Of a stretch of DNA of 64,000 nucleotides, positions 23,902 through 35,575 are shown in pieces. The position numbers and the translations under genes were made by a program. The stretch is from Colletotrichum lupini (Eukaryota > Ascomycota > Sordariomycetes > Glomerellales > Glomerellaceae), in assembly GCF_023278565.1 (NCBI RefSeq), contig NC_064675.1, forward strand, positions 1 to 64,000. The letters run 5' to 3'. Each line of letters opens with the position of its first letter. Position 1 is the stretch's first letter. The notes under the pieces are model-generated. The model was given only the letters and a program-made list of their open reading frames with translations. It made no database searches and had not been told where the DNA came from.

Positions 23902-24063
23902 ATATCCCACCGGCTGCACCAGACTTCAAAAAGACAAACTAACGGCGCACATACGCAATATGTTTCCAGGGGCATATTGATCTCTTTGATCTAATCAAAG
24001 CATTGTCCCTCAAGTTAAACTCAACCTCATCTCAAATCTCCCACTGCCGACCGTTCCGGCACC

Positions 24064-24492
24064 ATGGCACAAGACAAGACGAAGGAAGTTGTGAGAGTGA
24101 TCGACGCACCAATCGCCGACATTTGGGCAATAATTGCAGCCTTTGGTTCCGAGAAGCTTTGGTTTCCCAATGTTATCAAGTCCAGTCTTGAGGGATTCGG
24201 TATTGGATCAGTTCGCACTCTGACCTTCAACAACGGCCATGTGGTTCATGAACGATTGGAGATAGCCGATCCGGAGACACACACCATCACCTACCTAATT
24301 CTTGACGGCGTCCCAAACACGACGAACCCCCGCGGAACGCTGCAATTGACAGCCGTAAGCGAGGACAAAACACAATTCAGTTGGTCTGGCGCTTCTGAAT
24401 GGACGGAGCCAAGCTTTCAACCGGTTCTTGCCGGAATGTTGGAGGAGATGTTTAACGGGTGCATGGATGCTATTGAGTCCATTTTCAAGTAG
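24064..24492 (+). CDS. SRPBCC (START-like/polyketide cyclase-type) small protein
   Basis: Single-exon 142-aa protein in good start context (CACCATGG). Seen: an N-terminal strand followed by APIADIWAIIAAFGSEKLWFP, the typical opening of the helix-grip fold, and a C-terminal helix ending the protein. SRPBCC proteins bind hydrophobic ligands in a deep cavity; some act as polyketide cyclases or dehydratases, others only bind. No catalytic residue can be assigned. The copia LTR ends only 162 bases upstream, so much of the original promoter has been displaced. Length fits the family and the frame is intact. Confidence 0.8.
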   Translation: MAQDKTKEVVRVIDAPIADIWAIIAAFGSEKLWFPNVIKSSLEGFGIGSVRTLTFNNGHVVHERLEIADPETHTITYLILDGVPNTTNPRGTLQLTAVSEDKTQFSWSGASEWTEPSFQPVLAGMLEEMFNGCMDAIESIFK

Positions 24493-25019
24493 CTGGGAGG
24501 ACAGCCGTACATGACTTGGTTATTAAACACCTATGAATACATTAAAATATGAAGGCCTCTAGGCGACTAAGCGTATGGGACTGAAAAAGTAGGAATGCAA
24601 GAGTTTAGAAAGTTCTCCTCCAATAACTGACCATCGTACCCACTGCCCATTGTCCATTAATACACTCCTTCGGTTCAATGATGCCTAGCGTCCGACGCAG
24701 CATTCCTTACGTCAACATGTGGATTGTTAACTTTTGAGCCAAGTTCTCTACTTTTCTGCAGGGTGCTAATCATTGTTCAATTGGCCTAATTCCTGCGCCC
24801 GCCCTTTTTGCCCTTCTTGCACGGACTTTCGTCCACGGGATCTGCGACTGAACCCAAGTTTAGCGACTTTCATGTCTCACTTGGCAGAGCTTGTTATAAG
24901 AGCATCGTTTCCAAACCTCAAAAGCTTGGCAGCTTCGTTGGTCGAGTTTTCGTCATGATAATAGCTCCCACTGATAATAACAAAAAAGTATGTTCAATTG
25001 CAAAGATCATCTAGTAAAT
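24493..25019. other. Intergenic between convergent genes
   Basis: About 530 bases between the SRPBCC gene and the 3' end of the carbonic anhydrase gene. Only short frames and no recognised elements. Confidence 0.5.
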
Positions 25020-25990
25020 CTAGTTCGTACCTTGACCACTCTCGATAATCTTCTTGAGGCTCTCATATGCATTCTCCAACAAGTTCATTTCACCGGGGCT
25101 GTTCTGGGTATAGCGGGCGTTGTACTTCATGATGCTCTTCGTCTTCAGGTAGGTCGCAATGTCGAGGGGAATTGGGCTTCCAACAACGTTCCACGCAATG
25201 GACTCGGTGCAAGGAGGGGTTGTGAGAGAGCCTGTGTATCTTTGGCACAAGTTAGACTGAAGCTCGAGGAAGCTTTTAAGGATTGGTAGATGGAACATAC
25301 TGGTAGATGGTGTTCTTTGAGATATGCTGAGCCAGGCTGGTAAAGTCCAGAGGTCCAGTTGCAGCGTGTGATCCGAACTCGGTGACCTTGTCAACGTTCT
25401 TGAAGACGGCGGCCAGGAGGGGGTCCGACTTCTCGGCGACCTCGATAGGAAAGCCAACGACAGCGAGAGAGGATCCTGGGTGACAATTAGCAATGTCCGA
25501 GGGGATTGCGAGGAGTCAAACATGGCGAGAACATACCGTTTCCTATCTCGGCTTCCCAAACGAAGTGAACCTCGAGGGGGAAGTGCTCGCCGTTGATACG
25601 GTGCTCACTAGGGGTATGGAAGTGGAATTGACGCAAGTTGAAGGTCTTGCCGCCATTCTTCATGGTGCCGTTTGCGCGGACCTCCAGGAATCCAGAGAGA
25701 TTCTCGAGTTCACCTCCCTCGGGGTGCTGGTCCGGGCTGAAGGTGATGGTAGAGCCTTTGATCTGCTTGGTGTTTGACTGTTGAACGTTGATGGGAGACT
25801 GGCTTCTTCCCAGAGCACAGGCAGAGTTGTTGGAGCTGATGGAGTGCCAGTTGAGGGGGCCATTCAGACCATCGAATCCGAAAGTACCATCTGCTCTTTT
25901 GAAAAGCTGATCCTTCTTGAAAAGGCTGGTTCCATGGTGGCAAAAGGCGGCGACCGCAGGAATGAGGGAGAGTAGAGTGGCAGACTTCAT
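25020..25990 (-). CDS. Secreted alpha-type carbonic anhydrase
   Basis: Three exons (25537-25990, 25301-25475, 25020-25239) with 61-nt GTATGT introns at 25476-25536 and 25240-25300 give 282 aa. It would catalyse reversible CO2 hydration outside the cell. Seen: a signal peptide (MKSATLLSLIPAVAAF), QSPINV (65-70), the zinc-ligand block QFHFHTPSEH with His123 and His125, EVHFV with the third ligand His142, and LTTPPCTE near the C-terminus, which holds the Thr of the active-site network. Length is usual for fungal alpha-CAs. Catalytic residues are intact, so an active enzyme is expected. Confidence 0.93.
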
Positions 25991-28900
25991 GATGAGAATG
26001 GAGATTGTCCAGAACGAGCGATTGTATGGTAGAATACTAAAAGAGCGACTGGTTCTCAGTGAGAATGAGGTGAGATGTGAGTGACTCTTTGAAACATCAG
26101 ATTAGACAGCGGCAGATCTAAAGGTAAATATACACCAGCACTGCAGAGTGGTAGTTAATCGTAAGGAGCGGGAAGCTATGACAATGAGATGCGATATTAA
26201 TTTCATGGAGCCATGATGGCACCAATCTGCGTAGAAAGCAACGTCTTGGCAGGTTTACCTGGTCAAGCTGCAAGAAACCCAAGCCCCTTTGAGATCTGGC
26301 AGGCTTCTGCCAGCAACCTGCTCGAGGATGGAAAGGGCGGACCTCTTTGCGAACACGTGCTTGGCAATGATCAATCGCGGACGGAACCAGGGGGGATACT
26401 GGCAGGGATAAGAGTCAGGACATAGGAAACACATCACGAGAACGGAAGGAGGCCCTCTCCACGCCCGGATGAAGTCAGGTCCAGGAAGCACCGCGAACGC
26501 TGCTGCGAAGACAACTGGAGAAGGACGCCGAAAGATTGGCCGGAATAGGTTGTCATCAAAAAGTCAAACTGGCGAGCGCTTGGCGCAAGGCATCGCAATG
26601 CTAGTGGAGGTAGGTATTACGGCGTTATCCCGCGTGAACACCACATCCCGCGATATTGAGTAGACACGTTAGTCTTGGCCAAATAGTAGATGGTGAAGCT
26701 TGGCCAAGACGAAGAGTGATGAGAGGATCCTCCAAGGGCTCCAGTTCAACAATGCTAGAGACCCAGCTTTGGCGTCGAACGCAGAATGTCGAGGAGACCC
26801 ATTCGGCGCCGACGCATGTCCGTGAGCGGCTGACTCGCCTTGCTATTAGTGGCCACATGTTCATTAACCTCTGTCAGCCATGTTCAAGAATAGCCGCCGC
26901 TCGCTGGGGTAGGCTCAGGCAAGTGTTCCTTAGTGATGAAATCGTCCGAACTCGCTACAGCGGACTTGCGAACACCGCACATGGCAGAGAAGGAGTAGGG
27001 CGGAGAAGATGGGACTGGAATTCGGAAGATGTGAAGAGCACGAGCAGCTGCCAGCCCGTGACAGTGGTGAGGTTACTAGCTAGGACCGTTGGTGATGCGA
27101 CGACGCTGACGCCAAGGATTGGGGACAGGGCTCCGGGGTTCCCAGAGCGCGCGCCTTACTCGGTGCGGCAAATGTAGAGAGGCCCATCGTGAGTTGAGGT
27201 GAGGGCTAAGCGGTCGGCGTAGACGCATGTAAAATGCGCTCTGCCTGGTTGATGCTGGTCAAGATAAAGTTTAGGGCCCAGAAGAACTATGCGCCTGGGT
27301 CATTATGGCTCTTTTGATTGGAGCCTACGTCGCCAGAGATGAACCCGCAGGTCGGTCTCTGGCGAGCCAAGAGTCTCCAAGACTGAAGGGGGAGGGGCTC
27401 GCTCGTGGACGTGCATCTTTGGCACACAGCCACGTTGCCTTGCGACCTTACTCCTGTGTACTGTGTAGGCAGTGTTGGATGGCCACTGCACCACGCCGTA
27501 AGGTAGACTATAGCATATTGGGCCTTAGCATACCGGTGTCCTGGTTCGGCAAACGTAGGCGAGGACTGAAACTAGCTTTGCCCGCCATGTGTACAGCGTA
27601 GGTATCCGTATGGAGAACCTACGGTCCTGTGCTTGAGCCTGGAGCCCAAGACGATGATATTAGATGTTGCCAAGGCCATCGCAAGCCATCTTGGCCCATC
27701 TCAACAGCCACGAATGCTTTGTCTTGGCAAATATATAGCTGCGGCGTTTTCTCGATGGCCCAAGAAAAGTCCAAGACTTACCCAAGACCTCCCAAGACCC
27801 GGGGCCATAACCGACATTCTTCATCGGGCATGGCGGCGCCGTTTCTCCGTGGGTTGGAGCGGGCGTACCGACACCTTGGAACAGGAACCGGGCGGCACAT
27901 CTGAGCACTGACATGCGCCAGCGGCATGTGTCTCACTCTCGAATAGCAACGCCTGGGAACCGCCTGGGATTCTCGTATCCGCCCATTGGTTCGTTGTTGG
28001 ATCCTGGCCATCCCCTGATGCTTGCGGGTACCTTCACACGAGACGAAACTGACTGCTTGCGGCTGTGTAGGCATTTGTATGTACGTGGTAAAGACGATGT
28101 GAAGCAGAGTAGGTAGCCCAAATTATCAATCAAGATCTCACTGGCTCCTGATGCGCACGACTTATCTCTTAGATCAGAAGAAAGAAGAGCGAGCGATCCT
28201 TGGGTTAGGAAGAAACTTTCATCTATTCCGTCATCAGCCAAGGCTTGCGAAAGACAACATGCAAATACCTTCGCGAAGTAAAGTAGCTAAGGTACGCTTC
28301 ATCCCAAGGTCTGGGAATACTTGACAATAGCTTTACAGACTTACTTTCAGCGTGCACTAATTGTAATACTCGATTAGTCTCATCCTCGTTCATCCCAACA
28401 ATCCATCAGCAGCTCTCCCGCTACTTACAGTACCTTACCTTACATACTATGTACACTATGTACACTACGTAGTACAGTCCCAGAGTCTCAGAGTCCAAAG
28501 TCGAGAGAAAATAGCCTGCCCAGTGCAGCTTGCCGAGATCCCTAGCGTGCAATAACGTTTATGTCTTGGCACACTAAATTCAGGACTGCGGCACTGCGAC
28601 AGATGAGGGCCGCCACGTAATTGGTTGCATTGATCGGGCCTTGACTCCAAGGTTTCCGTGCAGGACTCCAGGCGGACCAGGCCCCAAGCCCAGGGAGCGG
28701 GCGGCGGGTGGACCTTCTGAAATCTAGAATTCTGGAGAGAAAAACATTATTCCAATTTTCAATCTTCTCCCACATCTTGGCTTGGCGCGGCGGGTTCCTT
28801 CCACTTGGAAATAGGTCAGGAGGGCATTCGTAATCCAGAAACACCTCAACGCTTCCCATCAGTCATCCAAGCTGTTTAAAGAGAACAACACAGCTCAGCG

Positions 28901-29073
28901 GGTTGCAGGCTTGGACTAGCCCAGTCGGCCAAGCCCGAACCCTCGCTCATCCTTTCAACTTCAACAACACAACATACCAGACCCGTCCTTGGCAAAACTC
29001 TCACATTCACACAAACGGATACGGATATACACACTCACACACATTCTCATACCTATTTCCGCCCCGGTTATCC
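25991..29073. other. Gene-poor 3.1-kb interval
   Basis: GC content is ordinary, so this is not RIPed. Several short frames exist (the longest, 173 codons at 26656-27177, resembles nothing). A small direct repeat of ACTATGTAC-type units occurs near 28.44-28.47 kb. The last few hundred bases presumably hold the promoter and leader of the deaminase gene. I cannot support a gene here. Confidence 0.5.
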
Positions 29074-30594
29074 ATGTCGCTCTCCCTGTCTCCTCTGCTC
29101 GACGCACTACCGACGGACTTTGTACCCGAGTCAAGCGGACTTGTCCACCCCCGCCCAACTATCACTGCCTCGCCTGCGTCGTCCATCTGGAGAGATCTCC
29201 CCGAGGCTGTATTTCGCCAACACGTCGTTGCGTTGGAGAAGCTGACCAATGCTGTTCCTGTCGACGCCAAATCCTTCCCGCTACCATCCCAACTGACGGC
29301 TTCTTCTGACGGGTCCGCGGGAGCTCGTGCTAAAGTGCTTGCAGATGGCTCTCCAGAGACCATTGTGACGGATGTCCATTACCGAGAGTCCGCGGAGCAA
29401 CTCAGAAATCCTCGTCCCCGCCTGTTGACAATTGCCACGGAACAACGCCTGGCAGACGATATTGCCTACCTTGTCGCCGTTGGAGAAGGAGCGCAGTCCG
29501 TTGCTGCTGCCACTGTCCAGGAAAGTCGCATAAAAGTCGACGTTGCAACAGGAGGCCTCGATGGAGGCCCCAATCAAGATCAACAAGCGCTCCCAGCAGC
29601 AAGTCTCAAAGTCACCATCGCCTCCGCAGATGCGATCGAGCCCAACTCCCAGGCTTTCCTACGCTCTGTTTTCCAAATACTCTCTGCCCCGCCGCTTGCC
29701 AAGCCCTTACATAGCCTCTTGGACCTGGTCATCCGGCATCATCAAGCTCGCCTTCTCAACCGTCTTCGATCCGCCAAGTGGAAGAAGCCAACCTATCTCT
29801 CCCGTACTCACAAGAAACCCCTGTATGCCGACTTCGCCAACCTCATCCACCGTGCACAGTTCCTTTACTCCAAAAGAGAATCAACCGCGCGGGCTGAGCT
29901 AGAAAGCCAACTCTCGGAGATGGCCGCCCTGCTCGAAGCTTTTGAGACGGAATCAGACGACCACGAGAAGCTAGTCGAAATCGCTAAGTCTAGCTACCAG
30001 CTTTGCGCGTCACCCCTGATCGCAAATTATCTCGAACGCTTACAAGCCATCAGGGCAACAGCGCAAATTCAGGCTTGTCTCAAAACCTTGCGTCAGCTTG
30101 AAAAGATCGCAGCCTACTATCGCATATGTCAAACTCTGACTGATTTGTCCCACACACGTCCAATAGTCTTCAACAGCGCTAAGCTCGTTTTCTTACCTCC
30201 TTACGAGGCAGTGCCTCTAACTCTCGCCTACCAGCCGTGGGCAAAATCTACCCACGTGCATGCAGAAGTCATTCTGTCTGTACATCATGACTTGGAGAAA
30301 TCTGACAGTCCTTGGCACAAGCCAAGATGTCTAGGCGCCTCCAAGTACTTTTGCTACCTCTGCTTCTTGTTCATCCGACATCATGGGACCTATTTTGCGG
30401 CCAATACGCACGGGGCTTGCTACGACCAATGGACTATCCCAGACCTTGCGGACTATCCTCAGCCCCTCGCAGACCACTACAGGAAAGTTGTGCGAGCAAT
30501 GGATGAGGAAGTTCAACATCAAACGCATGGCGCGACATGGAGACCGGAGCCGATGACGAGCCGGGAGAACTTGATAGGACTAATAGACGGATAG
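29074..30594 (+). CDS. OTT_1508-type deaminase-like protein
   Basis: 506 aa from the ATG at 29074. The frame is open from an ATG at 28903, but those first 57 codons are repetitive (CACTCACAC...) and look like leader. Seen: an alpha-helical N-terminal two thirds, then HAEV with His396 and Glu398, and CYLC with Cys427 and Cys430. HAE plus CxxC is the zinc-binding and proton-shuttle signature of the deaminase fold. The surroundings PRCLGASKYFCYLCFLF and HGTYFAANTHG match the fungal OTT_1508-like deaminase family. Substrate and pathway are unknown for the family. Key residues are present. Confidence 0.8.
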   Translation: MSLSLSPLLDALPTDFVPESSGLVHPRPTITASPASSIWRDLPEAVFRQHVVALEKLTNAVPVDAKSFPLPSQLTASSDGSAGARAKVLADGSPETIVTDVHYRESAEQLRNPRPRLLTIATEQRLADDIAYLVAVGEGAQSVAAATVQESRIKVDVATGGLDGGPNQDQQALPAASLKVTIASADAIEPNSQAFLRSVFQILSAPPLAKPLHSLLDLVIRHHQARLLNRLRSAKWKKPTYLSRTHKKPLYADFANLIHRAQFLYSKRESTARAELESQLSEMAALLEAFETESDDHEKLVEIAKSSYQLCASPLIANYLERLQAIRATAQIQACLKTLRQLEKIAAYYRICQTLTDLSHTRPIVFNSAKLVFLPPYEAVPLTLAYQPWAKSTHVHAEVILSVHHDLEKSDSPWHKPRCLGASKYFCYLCFLFIRHHGTYFAANTHGACYDQWTIPDLADYPQPLADHYRKVVRAMDEEVQHQTHGATWRPEPMTSRENLIGLIDG

Positions 30595-31021
30595 ATTTGA
30601 TAACATGAGTTCTGCCCGGGCCTAATCTGATCCAAAGTGTTCCAGGTCAGACTTTTGCCCAGACTAGTCCCACTACGCGTGTTTGCAAGTCATGACTCTG
30701 CCGTTTACGTCGATTGTTTCGATGACACAGCGCCCGCTTGAAATAGCCACGATTCAGGCACACTCGAGCCCCGGTCCACCCAATGGATTTCTGCTGGCCG
30801 ATCTCTGCAAAGGCAGTGCCCCTCGATTCGAAATCGAGCGTGTGAACTCCGTAATAGGGAACTGGCGCCCGTTATCTACAAATGCCTGTGGGAAAGTCAG
30901 GCTTGCCATTGGCATTGACGAATTACCTACGCAATATCCATCATTCACTGACCACGCCCCTGAGCCCCTTCTTACTCAGAAGTCGAAACCATGCCACCCC
31001 ACTCTCTCGCCAGCATACCCA
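30595..31021. other. Intergenic between convergent genes
   Basis: Separates the deaminase end from the 3' end of the transporter gene. An open frame (30683-31201) spans it but runs antisense into the transporter's last exon and is not supported as a gene. Confidence 0.5.
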
Positions 31022-33172
31022 TTAATACTGATAAGAGAGCCCTGTCCGATTCAGCTTGCGCTTATTGAGAATATAGTACTGGACATTGGCCCAAATACCA
31101 CAAGCCGCAGCGGCAGTAGTAAGGCCTGTTATAACTGTCCATCCATTGCGATACTTCGGTGCATCCTCTTCTCTGAACAGCTGCTTACCAACAATACCTG
31201 AACAGTTGGCAGCCATAATGAGGATGGCCATGGTGATAGAACGTTCACCGGCGGACTCAGCGTTAGCCGAGACCCAAGCGCCATTGACAGGATCTACAGT
31301 GTGCGTCAGTTACGTGATTCGCCAGTTAAAGACGGGAATTTGAACCTACGCCAAGGAAACGAGAATGCCGTTGACAGAGTCAACATGGCAAATCTCGCGT
31401 CGCGGCCGGCATCTATAAGCAGATAGTTGCCAAGCTGTGTATTATTAGCTGGGAGCTTCGCCAAGAAGAAGCACATGATAAAACATCAACTAACATTGAA
31501 GCCCCAGAATATGAATAAGCCTAGGAACACCCATGGACCACGGACTCTCGTTTTATCGCTACGAAAATCAGTCATTCTGTTTTGTTTTGATGGTGATCAC
31601 CTTGGCACAGAAGCGCTTACGCAGTAAACCCCCATAAGAGGTTGATTGGAATCAAGAGCCAAGCACCGACTGAAACCATGGCATTGGACTCCAATCTCTC
31701 AAACCCCATCGAGTTCACAAGAGAGGGCGCATAGGATGACAGAGTAGAAGATGGTGCCAGGGCAGCAATAGTGAAGATAACATGGGGAATGAGTCTCCAG
31801 TTCGTTAACTAACTCCACATGAGCGAAAAGTCGGTGGCGCCTGTGGTATTAAGGAGTCCAACACGTACCGCTGATCTCAGCTCTGGCCAGCTAACCGAGC
31901 GCTTCGACTGAGCCTTGGACGGGTCATCGATCATGACTCTCTTATCCAAGATCTGTGCTTCCCGTTCTGAGAAATAGCGAAAGCCGAGTATGGATACTGG
32001 GTTGTTGACTTGGTTAGGAAAGCAAGCGAAAAAGGCGATACCGACCAAAATTGTGAAAATTCCCTCGAGCTAGCACTCAGTCGTTAGTCTTTCTCCAAAT
32101 TCCCTCTTTGTTACCGACCAAGGTAGCATCTTTCCCCTGTAGGTCAAATTCAACTTACGAGAAAGAGCCACTGCCATCCAGCAAGTCCAGCAATGCCTCT
32201 CATGTGCAAGCTTAGGGTGCAGACTTTATCAGCTCTTGCTCGAGATCGACGATAACTCATCGTTTGTGACCGACTTACATCCCGTACGCTATGAGGCCAG
32301 AGCATGCGGCAGCTAACATGTTGCCAATGAAGAACCACGAGAACCTTTTGCTCGTCTCATCTCTCTTATACCAGCGCGTCATCGTGAAAAGAGCTGCAGG
32401 AATGAATCCTGCCTCGCAAAGGCTACGAGTATGAATTGTCAGTTTTCTTCAGATGATACTTCTTAATGAAGCTATTCGGGCTTACCCAAGGAGGATTCGA
32501 GTCACCATGTAAGCACCCAGCCCTTTTTGAAATGCTTGAAAAGTCGCAACCAATCCCCTGTCCACTTGTTAGTATCACTGAAAGGCTACTTCAGTCTTCC
32601 TACAAAAGCTGAGGAAGTGTTACCAGGCCACGATCTGTCCTCCAATCCAGAGCGTTGGTCCAATACGGTAAAGAACTAGGTTGCTCGGTATCTACGGGTC
32701 ATATCAGCTGAATGCCTTAGATAAGGTGCATTGTTCCAGTTCCATCTACTGACTTCCAGTATCACGATGCCTGCAGATAACAACTGTTGGCCAACATTGA
32801 ATTGGTTCTGTGTGATACCAACATCTTTGAGTAAATAGTCCGTCAAGGCATTGCCACTGCGTTTGGTCAGACATTATTACCATTCAGGTTGATTATGCTT
32901 AGGTAGTCTCCGTACATGTTGCCACGGTCGAGCTGTAGAGCAAAGAAAGCGAGGATCAACAGCGGCATGATAATCAAATCAATTCTGTGAGTCTCACAAT
33001 TAGCTTTAGTTATCTGGAGCCAAAGAGCGTATGACTATTGAAAAACTTACTTTCGCACCAATTGTCGTTCTTCCTCCGGGCTCCAGTCAATATTGGGATT
33101 TTCGCCATCACTCTGACTTTCTGGGCTCTTGACCACCATCTTGACTTGCTTTTCGTCTATTGAGGCTACCAT
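31022..33172 (-). CDS. MFS transporter, Dal5/Tna1 (anion:cation symporter) type
   Basis: Twelve exons give 479 aa with every junction in frame. Introns: 32985-33050, 32857-32915, 32692-32753, 32558-32623, 32423-32485, 32211-32278, 32070-32158, 31809-31868, 31559-31620, 31435-31494, 31294-31349. The start at 33172 (MVASIDEKQ) is chosen over an upstream ATG at 33313. Seen: LDRGNIGNALTD in the first membrane helix, RGIAGLAGWQWLFLLEG in the central part, HPVNGAW and AGERSITMA late. These are signatures of the Dal5-type permeases that import small carboxylates such as allantoate or nicotinate. About 12 membrane helices are expected. It is divergent from the dioxygenase at 34387, with about 1.2 kb shared upstream DNA, so co-regulation is possible. 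The substrate is unknown. Confidence 0.9.
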
Positions 33173-34386
33173 TGTGAAAAGCTGAGAGAATGTGGTAGGC
33201 CGTGTTGGTTTCGCAGACGTCGACTCGAAAGCAAAACGTCGAAGGACAAACTCAACATGGCAACTTGAACCTTTGTATATTCTCGAACAACTACGGATAC
33301 TCGGCAATGCCAATAGGCATTGTCGAAAGAAAAAATCGTACCCTGCCCCTCATTGATCCCGGCTTACCTGTTCAGGTCTCGTCTTGCTGTTCCGCGTCCC
33401 ACATAATTATGTTGCAGCTGTCAAACTCGGACTTCTTGCTCTGACGGAACAGAATGTTGTCATGAACGCAGCATTTCCGTGGAGATCTGGAGAAATACCA
33501 CACGTCGCAGAGCCAATCTGTCGGTTCGTGTTCAAGTTGCCACATGTCTTCTGGGCCGACACTCGGCCGTCTGCCGTCTCGACGTATGAGATGACCCACT
33601 CTCGTTGATGCCATCGTCTGGATCGCTCACGCCATCGACGGTGACCCCTTAGAATGCTCCAAACTCACAGTTAAGCATCCACCCTCTTCGCAGCTAGGCT
33701 TAGGTAAGATACTGACGCAATCGGCTCTCGGGATTGCGAGTGTTCTTGGTGCCAATCGGACGGTCAATTTACTCGGGAGCGGCCGACTTTCCAACTATCG
33801 CGGCATGCGCATTACCACCGCGCCCCAGAGCGTCGGCCGTGTTCCGACACAGGTGCCTTACCTTAGAAAGTCGCTGTCTCCAAATCAAGCGGTCTCTTGA
33901 AATGGCTATACATCTTTCTATACAAGCTCAATTTGCCGATGAAATTCCCAAAAGCGAGGAAGTCTCCTTAGATGAATGGGCCGCCTTTCTTTTGGTCGGA
34001 CTCTTAAACACAGAAAATTTGCTGTTAAATATTGAGAGCACCAACCACTTTTTCCAGGCACTTTCGGATTGCAGGAGCATGCAGTCATAGAAATGTCTAG
34101 TTGGCAACTTAGAAAGCGCGGAAGAAGTCCAACCTATATGTCATTTTAGTGTATGACACCTTTTTGTCGCCCGCAAATCAGGAGAAAGCCTGACGCGTCT
34201 CATTTCGAGGTCAGATCGCGCAATATTCAGATGTTGACTTGCCCGATAGCACAAAATGAGGGGAAATTGAAATGTTGTTCTCGTAGTTGAAGTAACGGCG
34301 TCTTGTGCTTCAATCAATATACCTCTCGGACACGACATCCAGCTAATTTCAGTTTCAGTCTTCTTTCAGGGATATATGAATTCACT
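33173..34386. promoter_or_regulatory. Divergent upstream region of transporter and dioxygenase
   Basis: About 1.2 kb between two genes reading outward. A frame at 33734-34090 (118 codons) has no family resemblance. No operator is recognised with confidence. Confidence 0.45.
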
Positions 34387-35575
34387 ATGTCGAATTTAGA
34401 GTCCAGACAGCATGTCTCCCCAGACTCAGGCTTCCCGATCTGCTTGCATCCGCACTTCCATCCCAAGATAAGAGATCATGTACCTCCTGAGCCAGTCCGA
34501 GAGGAGAGATTTCCGGAGAAGGATAGGGCATCCTTCGCCGATCCTGAGAAGAAAGCCCTCCTCTCAGTTGCGAAGAGGTTTGATTTGACAGAGTCAATCG
34601 GCACAGTATTGGAAAGTGTGCAGTTATCACAGCTCTCTACACAGCAACTGGACGAACTCGCACTTATTGTTACTGAGCGCGGGGTTGTCTTCTTTCGGAG
34701 CCAGGACCTGACAACTGATGGTCAGGTTAAACTCTTTGAGCATTACGGCGCTCTCGACCGTCATCCCGCTCAGAAGGATTTGAAGTACGTTGTTATCAAG
34801 GGCAGCCGCGAGGATCACCGTGAAATACTCAAGTACACCCCTTGGCCCTCTGGCGACTTCCACGCCGACACATCCTTTGAGATCAACCCGCCATCCTACT
34901 CCTTGTTGCGTATGGAGGAGCACCCCGACGTCGGCGGTGACACTGCCTGGGTCTCTCAATATGGACTTTATGACGCTCTCAGCGACGCCATGAAAAAGTT
35001 CGTTGACGGACTGCACGCAGTACACACCTCACGGCTACAATACGACACAATCTTGGACCTGTGGGGTACTGGTCCAAACCGGCCTCCCATCGATTCACAC
35101 CATCCGGCTGTTAGGACCCATCCAGTCTCCGGTCTCAAGGCGCTGAATGTCAATCCAGGCTTTGTAACCGCCTTCGCTGAGCTCAAGAAGTACGAGTCTG
35201 ACAAACTTTTGGACTTTTTCTCGTACCACATCCACTCTGCCGACGATCATGCTGTTCGGTGGAAGTGGGAAGTGGGCAGCGTGGCCATGTGGGATAATAG
35301 GTGAGTTGGACATAACCAATTCATGTCCCCGTCAACGTTTTCTTGTCCTGAACTCACCCTGCTTAGATGTACAATTCATCGTGTTATCCCGGGGACTTAC
35401 GATGAACCGCGTAAGGGTATTAGAACAACCGTATTTGGTGAGAAGCGTAAGTTTTGTCATCGCACTCTGATTTCTTCGTAATTCCATAAGTCTAATGGCA
35501 CAATTAGCCTACTTCGACGTGAGCAGCGAAAGTAGACAAGAGCGGGTAGCAAGATTAAGCACTCAGCCAAGCTGA
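34387..35575 (+). CDS. TauD/TfdA-type Fe(II)/2-oxoglutarate dioxygenase
   Basis: Three exons (34387-35300, 35367-35446, 35508-35575) with introns of 66 and 61 nt give 353 aa. The start at 34387 (MSNLESRQ) is preferred to an ATG at 34303. It would couple oxidation of a substrate, often a sulfonate, to decarboxylation of 2-oxoglutarate. Seen: the iron ligands FHADTSFE (His159, Asp161), the distal His309 in CTIHRVIPG, and Arg324, 15 residues after it, as in TauD for 2-oxoglutarate binding. The last His and the Arg lie in exon 2, so splicing is essential. Pairing with a divergent Dal5-type importer suggests uptake and breakdown of one compound. Confidence 0.9.

Noticed and set aside
26656..27177. 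173-codon plus-strand frame in the gene-poor gap
   Set aside because: No domain, signal peptide or membrane segment, uneven composition, and no flanking exons that extend it.
30683..31201. 172-codon plus-strand frame
   Set aside because: Its second half is antisense to the last exon of the transporter gene and its first half resembles nothing.
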